Below are positions 5,232 to 12,154 of a DNA stretch of 12,279 nucleotides, piece after piece. The position numbers were made by a program, and so were the translations under genes. The notes under the pieces are model-generated. The model searched no databases. It had not been told where the DNA came from and was given only the letters and a program-made list of their open reading frames with translations. The DNA is from an uncultured Microbacteriaceae bacterium. Lineage in GTDB: Bacteria > Actinomycetota > Actinomycetes > Actinomycetales > Microbacteriaceae. The stretch spans positions 1-12,279 of the forward strand of contig CAMLMQ010000076.1 in NCBI GenBank assembly GCA_946481135.1, read 5' to 3'. Position 1 is the first letter of the stretch. The number at the start of each line of letters is the position of its first letter.

Positions 5232-5726
5232 ATGAGGTCACTGACGGAGGCGCAGATCCGTGGGTCGCTCGTGAACGCGGCTCCCGGCGAGGCGGAGAAG
5301 ATGCCCGTGCCCGGCCTCCACGAGGTGGTCTGGGACGACCGGGAGTACCTCGGCTGGCGCGACCCGGGTTCGCCGCAGCGCGGCTATCTCGTGTACTGGA
5401 GCGGCGACGAGCCGATCGGCATCGCGCTGCGGGCCTCGGAGGTGCGTCTCCGCGCCGGCTCCGCCATCTGCTCGCTCTGCAACACCCCGCAGCCGGCCGG
5501 CCAGGTGACCATGTTCAGCGCCGCGCGCGCCGGCGACGCGGGCCGTGCCGGCAACTCGGTCGGCACGTACATCTGCGCCGACCTCGCCTGCTCGCTCCTC
5601 ATCCGCATCGCCCCGCCGGCCTCCGACTGGATGCCGCAGCCGGCCGCGACCATCGCCGAGCGCGCCGCCGGTCTCGCGTCCCGCGTGCGCTCGTTCGGTG
5701 GGCGCGTGCTGGAGTCCGCCGCCTAG
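5232..5726 (+). CDS. FBP (EF-G-binding) C-terminal zinc-finger domain protein
   Basis: A 164-aa cytoplasmic protein matching the actinobacterial form of the FBP C-terminal treble-clef zinc finger. Four cysteines form the probable zinc site: C80 and C83 (CSLC) and C115 and C120 (CADLAC), with the typical NTPQPAGQV and VGTYICADL contexts. The N-terminal half (LTEAQIRGSLVN, VWDDREYLGWRDP, YLVYWSGDEPIGIALR) is also characteristic. The best-known FBP/FusB relatives bind elongation factor G and rescue it from fusidic acid; whether this shorter protein does so is unknown. An upstream ATG at 5154 would add 26 low-complexity residues and is rejected because the conserved start MRSLTEAQIR has TAGGCT 7 bases upstream. 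Its stop shares a CTAG with the stop of the converging SRPBCC gene. Confidence 0.9.
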   Translation: MRSLTEAQIRGSLVNAAPGEAEKMPVPGLHEVVWDDREYLGWRDPGSPQRGYLVYWSGDEPIGIALRASEVRLRAGSAICSLCNTPQPAGQVTMFSAARAGDAGRAGNSVGTYICADLACSLLIRIAPPASDWMPQPAATIAERAAGLASRVRSFGGRVLESAA

Positions 5727-6199
5727 GTGCGGGTCTCGACCGCGGTCGAGGCGGCGATCGCCGGGAGCACGCGGCGCATGTACGGCGCCCAGGCGAGGCG
5801 CACGATCGCGGCGACGAGGGCCCCGCGACCCGGCAGCGGCTCGAAGCCGTAGGTCCAGTCGATGCGCGAGCCGTCTCCGTCGGGCGTCACCCGCCATCGG
5901 GCGCGCGCGCCGACGACGAGGTGCCCGAACGCTCCGGTGAATCGCGAGAGGTCGTAGGAGAAGACGGGGGACTGCGCGGAGGTGATCGTCTCGGTGACGG
6001 TGCCGCCATCGGAGAGCACGAGCGTGCGGGTCTCGCCCACCGCATCCCAGTGCCCCGTCTGACCCCGCACGCCGACGACCGCCGGCAGCACGCCCCAGCG
6101 CGGATAGAACCGCGTCGGGTCGTGCGACCGCAACCGCGGGAACACGCCCTCGGGCGCAGCGGCGACGAACGCGGAGGCGGAAGCGGACCGGAGGCTCAC
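5723..6199 (-). CDS. SRPBCC (START/polyketide-cyclase-like) family protein
   Basis: A 158-aa protein with the SRPBCC helix-grip order: first strand SASAFVAAAPEGVFPRL (res. 4-20), a Pro/Arg loop (PTRFYPRWGVLP), long beta hairpins (TRTLVLSDGGTVTETIT, ARWRVTPDGDGSRIDWTYGFEPLPG), and the long C-terminal helix (LVAAIVRLAWAPYMRRVLPAIAAS) that closes the hydrophobic cavity. Such proteins bind lipids, polyketides or other hydrophobic ligands, or catalyse simple cyclisations; the ligand here is unknown. The GTG at 6199 is chosen because upstream residues are Arg/Pro-rich and non-conserved. It has neither a Shine-Dalgarno nor a TANNNT element, so it is probably read from the transcript of the small membrane gene 44 bp upstream. 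It overlaps the FBP gene by four bases tail-to-tail. Confidence 0.82.
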   Translation of the reverse strand: MSLRSASASAFVAAAPEGVFPRLRSHDPTRFYPRWGVLPAVVGVRGQTGHWDAVGETRTLVLSDGGTVTETITSAQSPVFSYDLSRFTGAFGHLVVGARARWRVTPDGDGSRIDWTYGFEPLPGRGALVAAIVRLAWAPYMRRVLPAIAASTAVETRT

Positions 6200-6218
6200 G
6201 CGAGGAGTTCGGAGCGCC

Positions 6219-6245
6219 GACCGATCCGGTCTGCCGGGATCGGTC
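6219..6245. terminator. hairpin after the 57-aa gene
   Basis: GACCGATCCGG (6219-6229) pairs with CCGGGATCGGTC (6234-6245) except for one bulged G, giving an 11-bp stem with a TCTG loop. It lies at the stop codon of the small membrane gene and just before the SRPBCC start. There is no T-run, so it may only attenuate transcription or protect the RNA end. Confidence 0.45.
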
Positions 6246-6417
6246 AGTCGACGCGCTCGAGCAGGTGGAACGGGATGGCGAGCGACAGCGACACGGCGAT
6301 GATGCCGCCGCCGAAGGCCCACCCGTGCCACTCGGGCGGGAACGCGAACGAGTAGCCGAAGAGCGCGAACCCGCCGAGGAACAGCGCGAGCGAGACGAGG
6401 AACGCGAACACCTTCAT
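6244..6417 (-). CDS. small membrane protein, 57 aa
   Basis: The product has two hydrophobic helices: MKVFAFLVSLALFLGGFALF (res. 1-20) and WAFGGGIIAVSLSLAIPFHLL (about 33-53), separated by YSFAFPPEWHG and ending with a short charged tail (ERVD). It is a two-helix inner-membrane miniprotein; I recognise no functional motif. Two ATG codons are possible, 6426 (MGLMKVF) and 6417 (MKVF). I prefer 6417 because TACCAT lies exactly 7 bases before it, overlapping the other ATG, as in the leaderless genes around it. It follows nnrD by 40 bp on the same strand and precedes the SRPBCC gene, with a hairpin between them. Confidence 0.78.
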   Translation of the reverse strand: MKVFAFLVSLALFLGGFALFGYSFAFPPEWHGWAFGGGIIAVSLSLAIPFHLLERVD

Positions 6418-6424
6418 GAGGCCC

Positions 6425-6430
6425 ATGGTA
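6425..6430 (-). promoter_or_regulatory. -10 hexamer, leaderless 57-aa gene
   Basis: TACCAT on the minus strand ends 7 bases (GGGCCTC) before the ATG at 6417. The hexamer overlaps an earlier in-frame ATG at 6426, which would then not be on the message. Confidence 0.4.
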
Positions 6431-6457
6431 GCGGCGACGGGCGCGCCGCCCCAGCCG

Positions 6458-7273
6458 TCAGGCGGGTGCGGCGAGGTCGGCGACGACCCCGGGGAGCGCG
6501 GCGCACAGGTCGAGGATCGTGAACGGCCCCCCACCCGACGCCCGGCGCGCGGCCTCGCCGTGGATCCAGGCCGCCGCGGCGGCGAGGGGTGCGATGTCGG
6601 CACTCGCCTGGATCGCCGCCGCGTTCGACGCGACGAGCGCCCCGAGCACGCCCGCGAGGGCATCCCCCGCCCCCGCGGTCGCGAGCCAGGGCGTCGCGTG
6701 GCGCACCCGCAGCGGCTCGGCCCCGGCCGCGACGACAAGCGTCTCCGCCCCTTTGAGCAGCACCGTCGCGTCGAGGTCGGCGGCCGCTCGGCGGGCCGAG
6801 GCGACGCGATCGGCGAGCACGTCGCCACGCTCCATGCCGAGCAGGCGCGCGAGTTCCCCGGCGTGCGGGGTCAGCACGACCGGTCCCGTCGCGCGCTCCC
6901 TCAGGCCCAGCGCTCCGGCGTCGAGCACGACGGGTCGCCCGTCGGCGAGAGCCGCGTCGAGCTGCATCCGCGCGAGTTCGTCGCGGGTGTCGGCATCCTG
7001 CCCCGACCCGATCACCCACGCCTGCACGCGTCCCGGCGCGGTGACCGCCTCCGGTCGCCGCTGCAGCACGAGCCTGGTCGCACGTCCCGGGCCGAGGTAG
7101 CGCACCATCCCGACCCCGGTGCGTAGCGCCGCCTCGACGCCGAGCACCGCCGCCCCCGGATACTGCGGCGAGCCGGTGACGAACCCGACCACCCCGCGCG
7201 TGTACTTGTCGTCGTCGTCGGTCGGCACGCGGATCGCGCCCCGTGCCTCGTCCCGTCCGAAGGAAGCGCTCAC
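6458..7273 (-). CDS. nnrD: ADP-dependent (S)-NAD(P)H-hydrate dehydratase
   Basis: Repairs hydrated NADH/NADPH (NAD(P)HX) by dehydrating it with ADP as phosphate source (EC 4.2.1.136), a cytoplasmic cofactor-salvage enzyme of the ribokinase-like fold. Visible signatures in order: DDDKYTRGVVG near res. 19-30, the GSPQYPGAAVL loop (about 34-44), RTGVGMVRYLGP, VLDAGAL, LTPHAGE in the middle and the nucleotide-binding ATAGAGDALAGVLGAL late in the protein. Length (271 aa) matches stand-alone NnrD; the NnrE epimerase domain of fused enzymes is absent and no NnrE gene is visible here. The GTG at 7273 is preferred over the GTG at 7282 because TATCGT lies 7 bases before it. It is divergent from the HAD gene across only 23 bp. 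Confidence 0.93.
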   Translation of the reverse strand: MSASFGRDEARGAIRVPTDDDDKYTRGVVGFVTGSPQYPGAAVLGVEAALRTGVGMVRYLGPGRATRLVLQRRPEAVTAPGRVQAWVIGSGQDADTRDELARMQLDAALADGRPVVLDAGALGLRERATGPVVLTPHAGELARLLGMERGDVLADRVASARRAAADLDATVLLKGAETLVVAAGAEPLRVRHATPWLATAGAGDALAGVLGALVASNAAAIQASADIAPLAAAAAWIHGEAARRASGGGPFTILDLCAALPGVVADLAAPA

Positions 7274-7280
7274 CCTCCCC

Positions 7281-7290
7281 ACGATAGGTT
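7281..7290. promoter_or_regulatory. overlapping divergent -10 hexamers, nnrD and HAD
   Basis: On the minus strand TATCGT (7286-7281) ends 7 bases before the nnrD GTG at 7273. On the plus strand TAGGTT (7285-7290) ends 6 bases before the HAD GTG at 7297. They share the TA/TA base pairs at 7285-7286. Both genes would be leaderless and one polymerase would block the other. Confidence 0.5.
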
Positions 7291-7296
7291 GACGCG

Positions 7297-7941
7297 GTGA
7301 ACGCCCGACAGCATCCGATCGACATCCCCGGACGCGTCGTCGTCTTCGACTACGGCGAGGTGCTGTCGCTCTCCCCGAGCGAGCGCGATCGGGCCGAGCT
7401 CGTCGAGATCGCCGGGGCCGCGCCCGAAGCCTTCTGGCACGCCTACTGGGCGCACCGTGACGACCTCGACCACGGGGTGGTCAGCGTGCCCGACTACTGG
7501 GGCCGGGTGGGCGCCGACCTCGGGCTCGAGTTCGCCGCCGCGCAGCTGCAGCAGCTGTGGGCGGCCGACTTCCGCTCGTGGATCAGCGTCGAGCCCGGCA
7601 GCATCGACGTGCTCGCCGACCTGCACGCCGGCGGCACGCGGCTCGCGCTGCTCTCGAACGCCGGTTTCGACTTCGGCGACGCGTTCCGCCGCGCCCCGTT
7701 CTCGGTCTACTTCGAACAGGTCTTCGTGAGCGCCGAGCTCGGGCTGCTGAAGCCCGATCCCAAGATCTACCGCCACGTCGCCCGCGAGTTGGGAATCGAG
7801 CCGACCGACATGGTGTTCATCGACAACAAGCACGTGAACGTCGCGGGCGCCGAGTCGATCGGAGTCACCAGCCACGTCTTCACGGGAGTCGGCGCGCTGC
7901 GCACCTTCCTCGTCTCGCTCACGGAAGGAGCCTCCGCATGA
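7297..7941 (+). CDS. HAD-superfamily hydrolase (subfamily IA)
   Basis: A 214-aa cytoplasmic HAD protein. Motif I is VVFDYGEVL with nucleophile D18; the usual second Asp is Gly (G20), as in YihX-type phosphatases (DLGNV). The helical cap lies about 25-95. Motif II is LLSN (S120-N121), motif III LGLLKPDP (K152), and motif IV FIDNKHVNV with D176-N177, where most relatives have DD. The fold and the phosphoaspartate chemistry are intact; the Asn in motif IV may weaken magnesium binding or shift the substrate. Phosphatase is the likeliest activity, substrate unknown. The GTG is supported by TAGGTT 6 bases upstream. Its TGA overlaps the ATG of the oxidoreductase gene (ATGA), so the two are translationally coupled and probably act together or in balance. 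Confidence 0.9.
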   Translation: MNARQHPIDIPGRVVVFDYGEVLSLSPSERDRAELVEIAGAAPEAFWHAYWAHRDDLDHGVVSVPDYWGRVGADLGLEFAAAQLQQLWAADFRSWISVEPGSIDVLADLHAGGTRLALLSNAGFDFGDAFRRAPFSVYFEQVFVSAELGLLKPDPKIYRHVARELGIEPTDMVFIDNKHVNVAGAESIGVTSHVFTGVGALRTFLVSLTEGASA

Positions 7942-9017
7942 CCACGCTGTTCGACCCGATCGAACTGCGCAGCCTCACCGCACGCAACCGCATCTGGGTG
8001 TCGCCGATGTGCCAGTACACGATCGAGGCGCGCGACGGCGTGCCGACGGACTGGCACCTCGTGCACCTGGGGTCGTTCGCCCGCGGCGGCGCCGGCCTCG
8101 TGCTCGCGGAGGCGACGGGTGTCACCCCCGACGGCCGCATCTCGGCGCACGACACGGGCATCTGGAACGACGAGCAGGTGGCCGCGTGGCGTCGAGTCAC
8201 CGACTTCGTGCGGAGCCAGGGGGCGCTCTCCGGGCTGCAGCTCGCGCACGCCGGACGGAAGGCGTCGGTGTGGCCCGAGTGGGGCTTCCCCGGCCGGAAG
8301 GGCACGATGCCGCTCGCCGACGGCGGCTGGACGACGGTGTCGGCGTCGGCGATCGCCTTCGACGGATACGACGCCCCGCGCGCCCTCGACACCGACGAGC
8401 TGCCGGGCATCGTCAAGGCGTTCCGCGCGGGCGCCCGACGCGCGCTCGACGCCGGCTTCGACCTCGTCGAGGTGCACGCCGCGCACGGCTACCTGCTGCA
8501 CCAGTTCCTCTCGCCGCTGTCGAACGAGCGCACCGACGACTACGGCGGGTCGCTCGAGAACCGTGCCCGCCTGCTGCTGGAGGTCGTGGGGGCGGTGCGC
8601 GCCGAGGTCGGCGACGAGGTGCCCGTGCTCGTGCGGTTCTCGGCGACCGACTACGTCGAGGGCGGTTGGGATGCCGAGCAGACCGCGACGGTCGCCGGCT
8701 GGGCCCGGGATGCCGGCGCCGACCTGTTCGACATCTCGACGGGCGGACTCGTGACCGGGGTCACCATCCCGTCGGGCCCGGGCTACCAGGTGCCGTACGC
8801 CGAGAGCGTCGCGGCCGACGCCGCCGTGCGCGTGTCGGCCGTCGGACACATCACCGAGCCCCGTCAGGCGGCCGACCTCATCGAGTCGGGGCGCGTGGAC
8901 GCCGTCATGCTCGGCCGCGAGATGCTGCGCGACCCGCACTTCGCGCTGCGTGCCGCGACCGAGCTCGGCGTCGACGTCGACTACTGGCCGCCGCAGTACC
9001 GACGCGCCCGGCTCTGA
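7938..9017 (+). CDS. NADH:flavin oxidoreductase, old yellow enzyme (YqjM-like)
   Basis: An FMN-dependent ene-reductase of 359 aa that reduces activated C=C bonds with NAD(P)H. It belongs to the thermophilic-like (YqjM) class: the redox-tuning cysteine is present in SPMCQY (C25), the FMN/substrate region QLAHAGRKAS spans 101-110, and the two substrate-anion ligands are H180 and H183 in EVHAAHGYLLHQFLSP. The class signature LSNERTDDYGGSLENR follows directly. The phosphate-binding end of the TIM barrel is VSAVGHIT and VMLGREMLRDP, and the C-terminus ends with QYRRARL, where YqjM-type dimers place an arginine finger. The start ATG has AAGGAG 7 bases upstream and overlaps the HAD stop. A long hairpin follows the stop. 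Family is very secure; the physiological substrate is unknown. Confidence 0.95.
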   Translation: MTTLFDPIELRSLTARNRIWVSPMCQYTIEARDGVPTDWHLVHLGSFARGGAGLVLAEATGVTPDGRISAHDTGIWNDEQVAAWRRVTDFVRSQGALSGLQLAHAGRKASVWPEWGFPGRKGTMPLADGGWTTVSASAIAFDGYDAPRALDTDELPGIVKAFRAGARRALDAGFDLVEVHAAHGYLLHQFLSPLSNERTDDYGGSLENRARLLLEVVGAVRAEVGDEVPVLVRFSATDYVEGGWDAEQTATVAGWARDAGADLFDISTGGLVTGVTIPSGPGYQVPYAESVAADAAVRVSAVGHITEPRQAADLIESGRVDAVMLGREMLRDPHFALRAATELGVDVDYWPPQYRRARL

Positions 9018-9027
9018 CCGTCCCCGC

Positions 9028-9088
9028 GCCGAGGGGTCGCGATTCGGGCTTCTGGCGGCTCCAGAGCACCCGAACGCGACCCCTCGGC
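9028..9088. terminator. long hairpin between convergent OYE and CNNM genes
   Basis: The left arm (9028-9048) and right arm (9069-9088) are inverted copies matching at 20 positions, with a single extra A at 9042. The core is GAGGGGTCGCG / CGCGACCCCTC. The 20-base loop contains a further 5-bp stem (TCTGG/CCAGA). Placement between two converging genes fits a bidirectional terminator, though no T-run follows. The length and quality are unusual, and it may be one copy of a dispersed palindromic element; only one copy is in this window. Confidence 0.6.
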
Positions 9089-9104
9089 AGGATGGCAGGG
9101 TGCG

Positions 9105-10181
9105 TCAGCGACGCCGGGTGGCGTCCTGCACCTCGCCGACGAGCGTCTCGATGATGTCCTCGAGGAACAGCACGCCGCGGCTCGCGCCGTGCTCGTCGAA
9201 CACGCGGGCCACGTGGGCGCCCGAGCGCCGCATGAGGGCGAGCGCGTCCTCCAGTTCGGCGTCGCGGAACACCGTGATGAGCGAGCGGATGCGCTTCGGC
9301 GGCACCGGCACGTCGAACTCGTCGTCGCGCAGGTCGATGACGTCCTTGATGTGCACATAGCCGGTCGGTTCGCCGAGCTCGTTCACGAGCACGTAGCGAC
9401 TGAAGCCGTGCTGCGCGACCGCGCGCTCGACGTCGGCCGGGGTGGCGTCCTCGGGCAACGTGACGAGCGCGTCGGAGGCGACCGCGACATCCCGCACCCG
9501 CTTCTCGGTGAACTCGAACGCGTTGCTGAGCGTGCCGGTCGTGTCGGTCAGCACGCCCTCGCGCGTCGACGTGCGGATGATCGTCTGCACCTCTTCGGCG
9601 GTGAACGCGCTCGTCGCCTCGTTCTTCGGCTCGACCCGGAAGAGGCGCAGGATGCCGTTCGCGATCGCATTGAGCGACCAGATGACGGGCTTGAACACCG
9701 TCGCGACGGCGACGAGCGGCGGCGCGAGGATGAGCACCGCACGATCGGGCACCGAGAACGAGATGTTCTTCGGCACCATCTCGCCGAACACGACGTGCAG
9801 GAACGAGACGACGACGAGCGCGATGATGAACGCGATCACCGAGATCACCTCGACCGGCCACCCGGTGAGCGCGAGCGGGATCTCGAGCAGGTGGTGGATC
9901 GCCGGCTCCGACACGTTGAGGATCAGCAGCGAGCACACCGTGATGCCGAGCTGACTCGTCGCGAGCATGAGGGTCGCGTGCTCCATCGCCCACAGGGCGG
10001 TGCGCGCGGCACGACCGCCTGCCTCGGCCCTCGGCTCGATCTGCGAGCGGCGCGCCGAGATGACGGCGAACTCCGCGCCGACGAAGAACGCGTTGACGAC
10101 GAGCAGGATGCCGAGCCAGGCGATGCCCCACCAGTCGACTCCCGCGATGCCCTCCTCCGCGAAGACTGCGAACGGGCTCAT
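9105..10181 (-). CDS. CNNM/CBS-domain membrane protein (hemolysin-family), short form
   Basis: A 358-aa member of the CNNM/CorC-like family. The DUF21 transmembrane domain spans about 15-190, with FFVGAEFAVISARRSQIE, ATSQLGITVCSLL and the conserved GEMVPKNISFSVP. Two CBS domains follow (VASDALVTLPEDATPADVERA; then IRSLITVFRDAELEDALALM to FLEDIIETLVGEVQDA). The protein ends there: the C-terminal CorC_HlyC transporter-associated domain of its partner is missing. Family members export or regulate Mg2+/Co2+; 'hemolysin' is a historical label. Its ATG overlaps the stop of the longer paralogue (ATGA at 10178-10181), so the two are translationally coupled and may form a heteromer. Confidence 0.93.
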   Translation of the reverse strand: MSPFAVFAEEGIAGVDWWGIAWLGILLVVNAFFVGAEFAVISARRSQIEPRAEAGGRAARTALWAMEHATLMLATSQLGITVCSLLILNVSEPAIHHLLEIPLALTGWPVEVISVIAFIIALVVVSFLHVVFGEMVPKNISFSVPDRAVLILAPPLVAVATVFKPVIWSLNAIANGILRLFRVEPKNEATSAFTAEEVQTIIRTSTREGVLTDTTGTLSNAFEFTEKRVRDVAVASDALVTLPEDATPADVERAVAQHGFSRYVLVNELGEPTGYVHIKDVIDLRDDEFDVPVPPKRIRSLITVFRDAELEDALALMRRSGAHVARVFDEHGASRGVLFLEDIIETLVGEVQDATRRR

Positions 10182-11515
10182 CGCTTCGCCTCCGTGATGA
10201 CGGTGAGCTCGCCCGTGTCGACGGCACGCGGGGTGAAGCGGATGCGGTCGATGCGTCGACCGTCCATCCGCTCGACGCGGAAGACGCCGGCCTCGATCTC
10301 GACCGTGTCGCCCTGCTCGGCGAGGCGCCCGAGCTCGGCCATCATCCAGCCGGCGACGGTCTCGTAGGGGCCGTCCTCGGGCACGACCACGTTGGCGCGG
10401 TCGGCGAGTTCGTCGGGGCGCAGCGCGCCGGGGAAGGTGAGCCAGTCGCGGCTGCGCACGACGTCGGCCCGTGAGCGGTCGTGCTCGTCGGAGACCTCGC
10501 CGACGAGCTCCTCGACGAGGTCTTCGAGCGTCGCGACGCCGGCGGTTCCGCCGTACTCGTCGACGACGACCGCCATCTGGAACCCGCGGCCGCGCAGCTC
10601 GCCGAGCAGGGTGTCGAGCTTCATCGTCTCCGGCACGCGGAGCGCGTCGGACTGGAGAGCCGTCACCGGCACCTCGGCGCGACGCTCGCGCGGCACCGCG
10701 ACCGCCTGCTTGAGGTGCACGAGGCCGATGATGTCGTCGATGTCCTCGTCGAACACCGGGAAGCGGGAATAGCCCGTGCGGCGCGCGAGGTCGATCACGG
10801 CCTCCGCGGTCGCGGCGCGCTCGACGCCGGCGATCCGCGGACGGGGCGTCATCACGTCGGATGCGGTGTGGTCGGAGAAGACGAGGGTGCGAGCCAGCAG
10901 CGTCGCGGTGTCCTGGTCGAGCGACCCCTGACTCGCGGAGCGCCGCACGAGCGAGCGCAGCTCCTCGGCCGTGCGAGCCGCCGAGATCTCCTCCTTCGGC
11001 TCGATGCCGATCGAGCGCAGGATCGCGTTCGCGGTGCCGTTGAGCAGCGCGATCGCGGGCCGGAAGACGAACGTGAAGAGCGTCTGGAACGGGATCACGA
11101 TCTTCGCCGTCTGCCGAGGCACGGCGAGCGCGAAGTTCTTCGGCACGAGCTCGCCGATGATCATCGACAGCAGGGTCGCGAGGGTGACGGCGACGATCGT
11201 CGCGATCACGGGGACCGCGCCCTCGGGGATGCCGAGGGAGGTCAGGGGCCCCGCCAGCCAGCGACTCACGACGGGTTCCAGCGTGTACCCGGTGAGGAGC
11301 GTCGTGAGCGTGATGCCCAGCTGCGCGCTCGACAGGTGGGTCGACGTGATCTTGAGCGCGGCGATCGTCATCCCGAGGCGGGTCTCACCGCGGGCCTGAC
11401 GCGCCTCGAGCTCGGGGCGGTCGAGGTTGACGAGCGCGAACTCGCTCGCCACGAAGAAGCCGGTGCCGACGGTCAGGAGGATCCCGACGCCGAACAGGAG
11501 GATGTCCGTGCTCAT
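10178..11515 (-). CDS. CNNM/CBS-domain membrane protein (hemolysin-family), full length
   Basis: A 445-aa member with complete architecture: N-terminal DUF21/CNNM membrane domain (FFVASEFALVNLDRPELEAR, SSAQLGITLTTLLTGY, IIGELVPKNFALAVP; about 1-190), a CBS pair (MTPRPRIAGVERAA to FDEDIDDIIGLVHL; then ETMKLDTLLGELRGR and VVDEYGGTAGVATLEDL; about 215-340), and the CorC_HlyC domain (DWLTFPGALRPDELADRA to VERMDGRRIDRI). It probably handles divalent-cation (Mg2+) efflux or homeostasis at the inner membrane. It is the first gene of a two-gene unit with the short paralogue; such tandem pairs are common in actinobacteria (Rv1842c/Rv1841c in M. tuberculosis). No TANNNT or strong Shine-Dalgarno precedes the ATG; a 6-bp hairpin ends four bases before it. 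Confidence 0.94.
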   Translation of the reverse strand: MSTDILLFGVGILLTVGTGFFVASEFALVNLDRPELEARQARGETRLGMTIAALKITSTHLSSAQLGITLTTLLTGYTLEPVVSRWLAGPLTSLGIPEGAVPVIATIVAVTLATLLSMIIGELVPKNFALAVPRQTAKIVIPFQTLFTFVFRPAIALLNGTANAILRSIGIEPKEEISAARTAEELRSLVRRSASQGSLDQDTATLLARTLVFSDHTASDVMTPRPRIAGVERAATAEAVIDLARRTGYSRFPVFDEDIDDIIGLVHLKQAVAVPRERRAEVPVTALQSDALRVPETMKLDTLLGELRGRGFQMAVVVDEYGGTAGVATLEDLVEELVGEVSDEHDRSRADVVRSRDWLTFPGALRPDELADRANVVVPEDGPYETVAGWMMAELGRLAEQGDTVEIEAGVFRVERMDGRRIDRIRFTPRAVDTGELTVITEAKR

Positions 11516-11519
11516 CGGG

Positions 11520-11539
11520 CTCGCCCGATCGTCGGCGAG
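11520..11539 (-). promoter_or_regulatory. hairpin at the CNNM ribosome-entry region
   Basis: On the minus strand CTCGCC, an 8-base loop and GGCGAG form a perfect 6-bp stem that ends four bases before the ATG at 11515. The purine-rich right arm is the only Shine-Dalgarno-like stretch there, so the stem could limit ribosome access. Confidence 0.3.
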
Positions 11540-11575
11540 GGTCTATGGGCAGACGGGGGATCGTCCACGGAGGTG

Positions 11576-12148
11576 TCAGTGTCCCTTCGCGGCGGCTTTC
11601 GCCGCCTTCTTGAACTCGCGAACCTTCGCGAGCGATTCGGCATCCACGATATCGGCAACCGAACGATGGCTGCCTTGCTCGCCGTACGAACCTGCGGCGG
11701 ACTCCCAGCCGGCTGCCGTGAGCCCGTACTGCTTGCCGAGGAGGGCGAGGAAGATCTTCGCCTTCTGCTCGCCGAACCCGGGCAGGGCCTTGAGCCGCGT
11801 GAGCACCTCCGCGCCGTCGGGATCGCCGTCGGTCCAGATGCGTGCGGCATCCCCGCCCCAGTCGGCGACGAGCGCCGCGCACAGCGCCTGCGTGCGTTCG
11901 GCCATCGACCCCGGGAACCGGTGCACGGCGGGGGTCTGCTTGAAGAGCTCGACGAGCTTCTCGGGGTCGGCCGTCGCGATCGCGGCGGCATCGAACGCCC
12001 CGAGCCGCTGCTTGATCTTCGCCGGTCCTGCGAACGCCGTCTCCATCGGCACCTGCTGGTCGAGCAGCATCCCGATCAGCAGCGCGAGCGGCTCGTCGCT
12101 CAGCAGCCGATCCGCGTCGGCGTCCCCCGTGATGTGCAACTCCGGCAT
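11576..12148 (-). CDS. HhH-GPD-type base-excision repair protein
   Basis: A 190-aa protein of the actinobacterial HhH-GPD family (TIGR03252-like by recollection). An N-terminal helical part has LLIGMLLDQQVPMETAFAGPAKI (res. 23-45), the family's helix and glutamine pair near the DNA lesion site. The helix-hairpin-helix is LPGFGEQKAKIFLALL (122-137). The sequence after it (KQYGLTAAGWESAAG) has no acidic residue where the catalytic Asp of the MutY/Nth/AlkA superfamily usually sits, so glycosylase activity is uncertain. No Fe-S cysteine cluster is present. The tail is Lys/Ala-rich (REFKKAAKAAAKGH) and could bind DNA. TAAGCT lies 6 bases before the ATG. It precedes the CNNM pair by 60 bp on the same strand. 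Confidence 0.88.
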   Translation of the reverse strand: MPELHITGDADADRLLSDEPLALLIGMLLDQQVPMETAFAGPAKIKQRLGAFDAAAIATADPEKLVELFKQTPAVHRFPGSMAERTQALCAALVADWGGDAARIWTDGDPDGAEVLTRLKALPGFGEQKAKIFLALLGKQYGLTAAGWESAAGSYGEQGSHRSVADIVDAESLAKVREFKKAAKAAAKGH

Positions 12149-12154
12149 GCCGTG

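Noticed and set aside
6200..6331. N-terminal extension of the SRPBCC protein to 6331
   Set aside because: The added residues are Arg/Pro/His-rich and overlap the coding sequence of the 57-aa membrane protein.
7274..7282. GTG at 7282 as nnrD start
   Set aside because: It overlaps the -10 hexamer; the GTG at 7273 lies at leaderless spacing. The alternative cannot be fully excluded.
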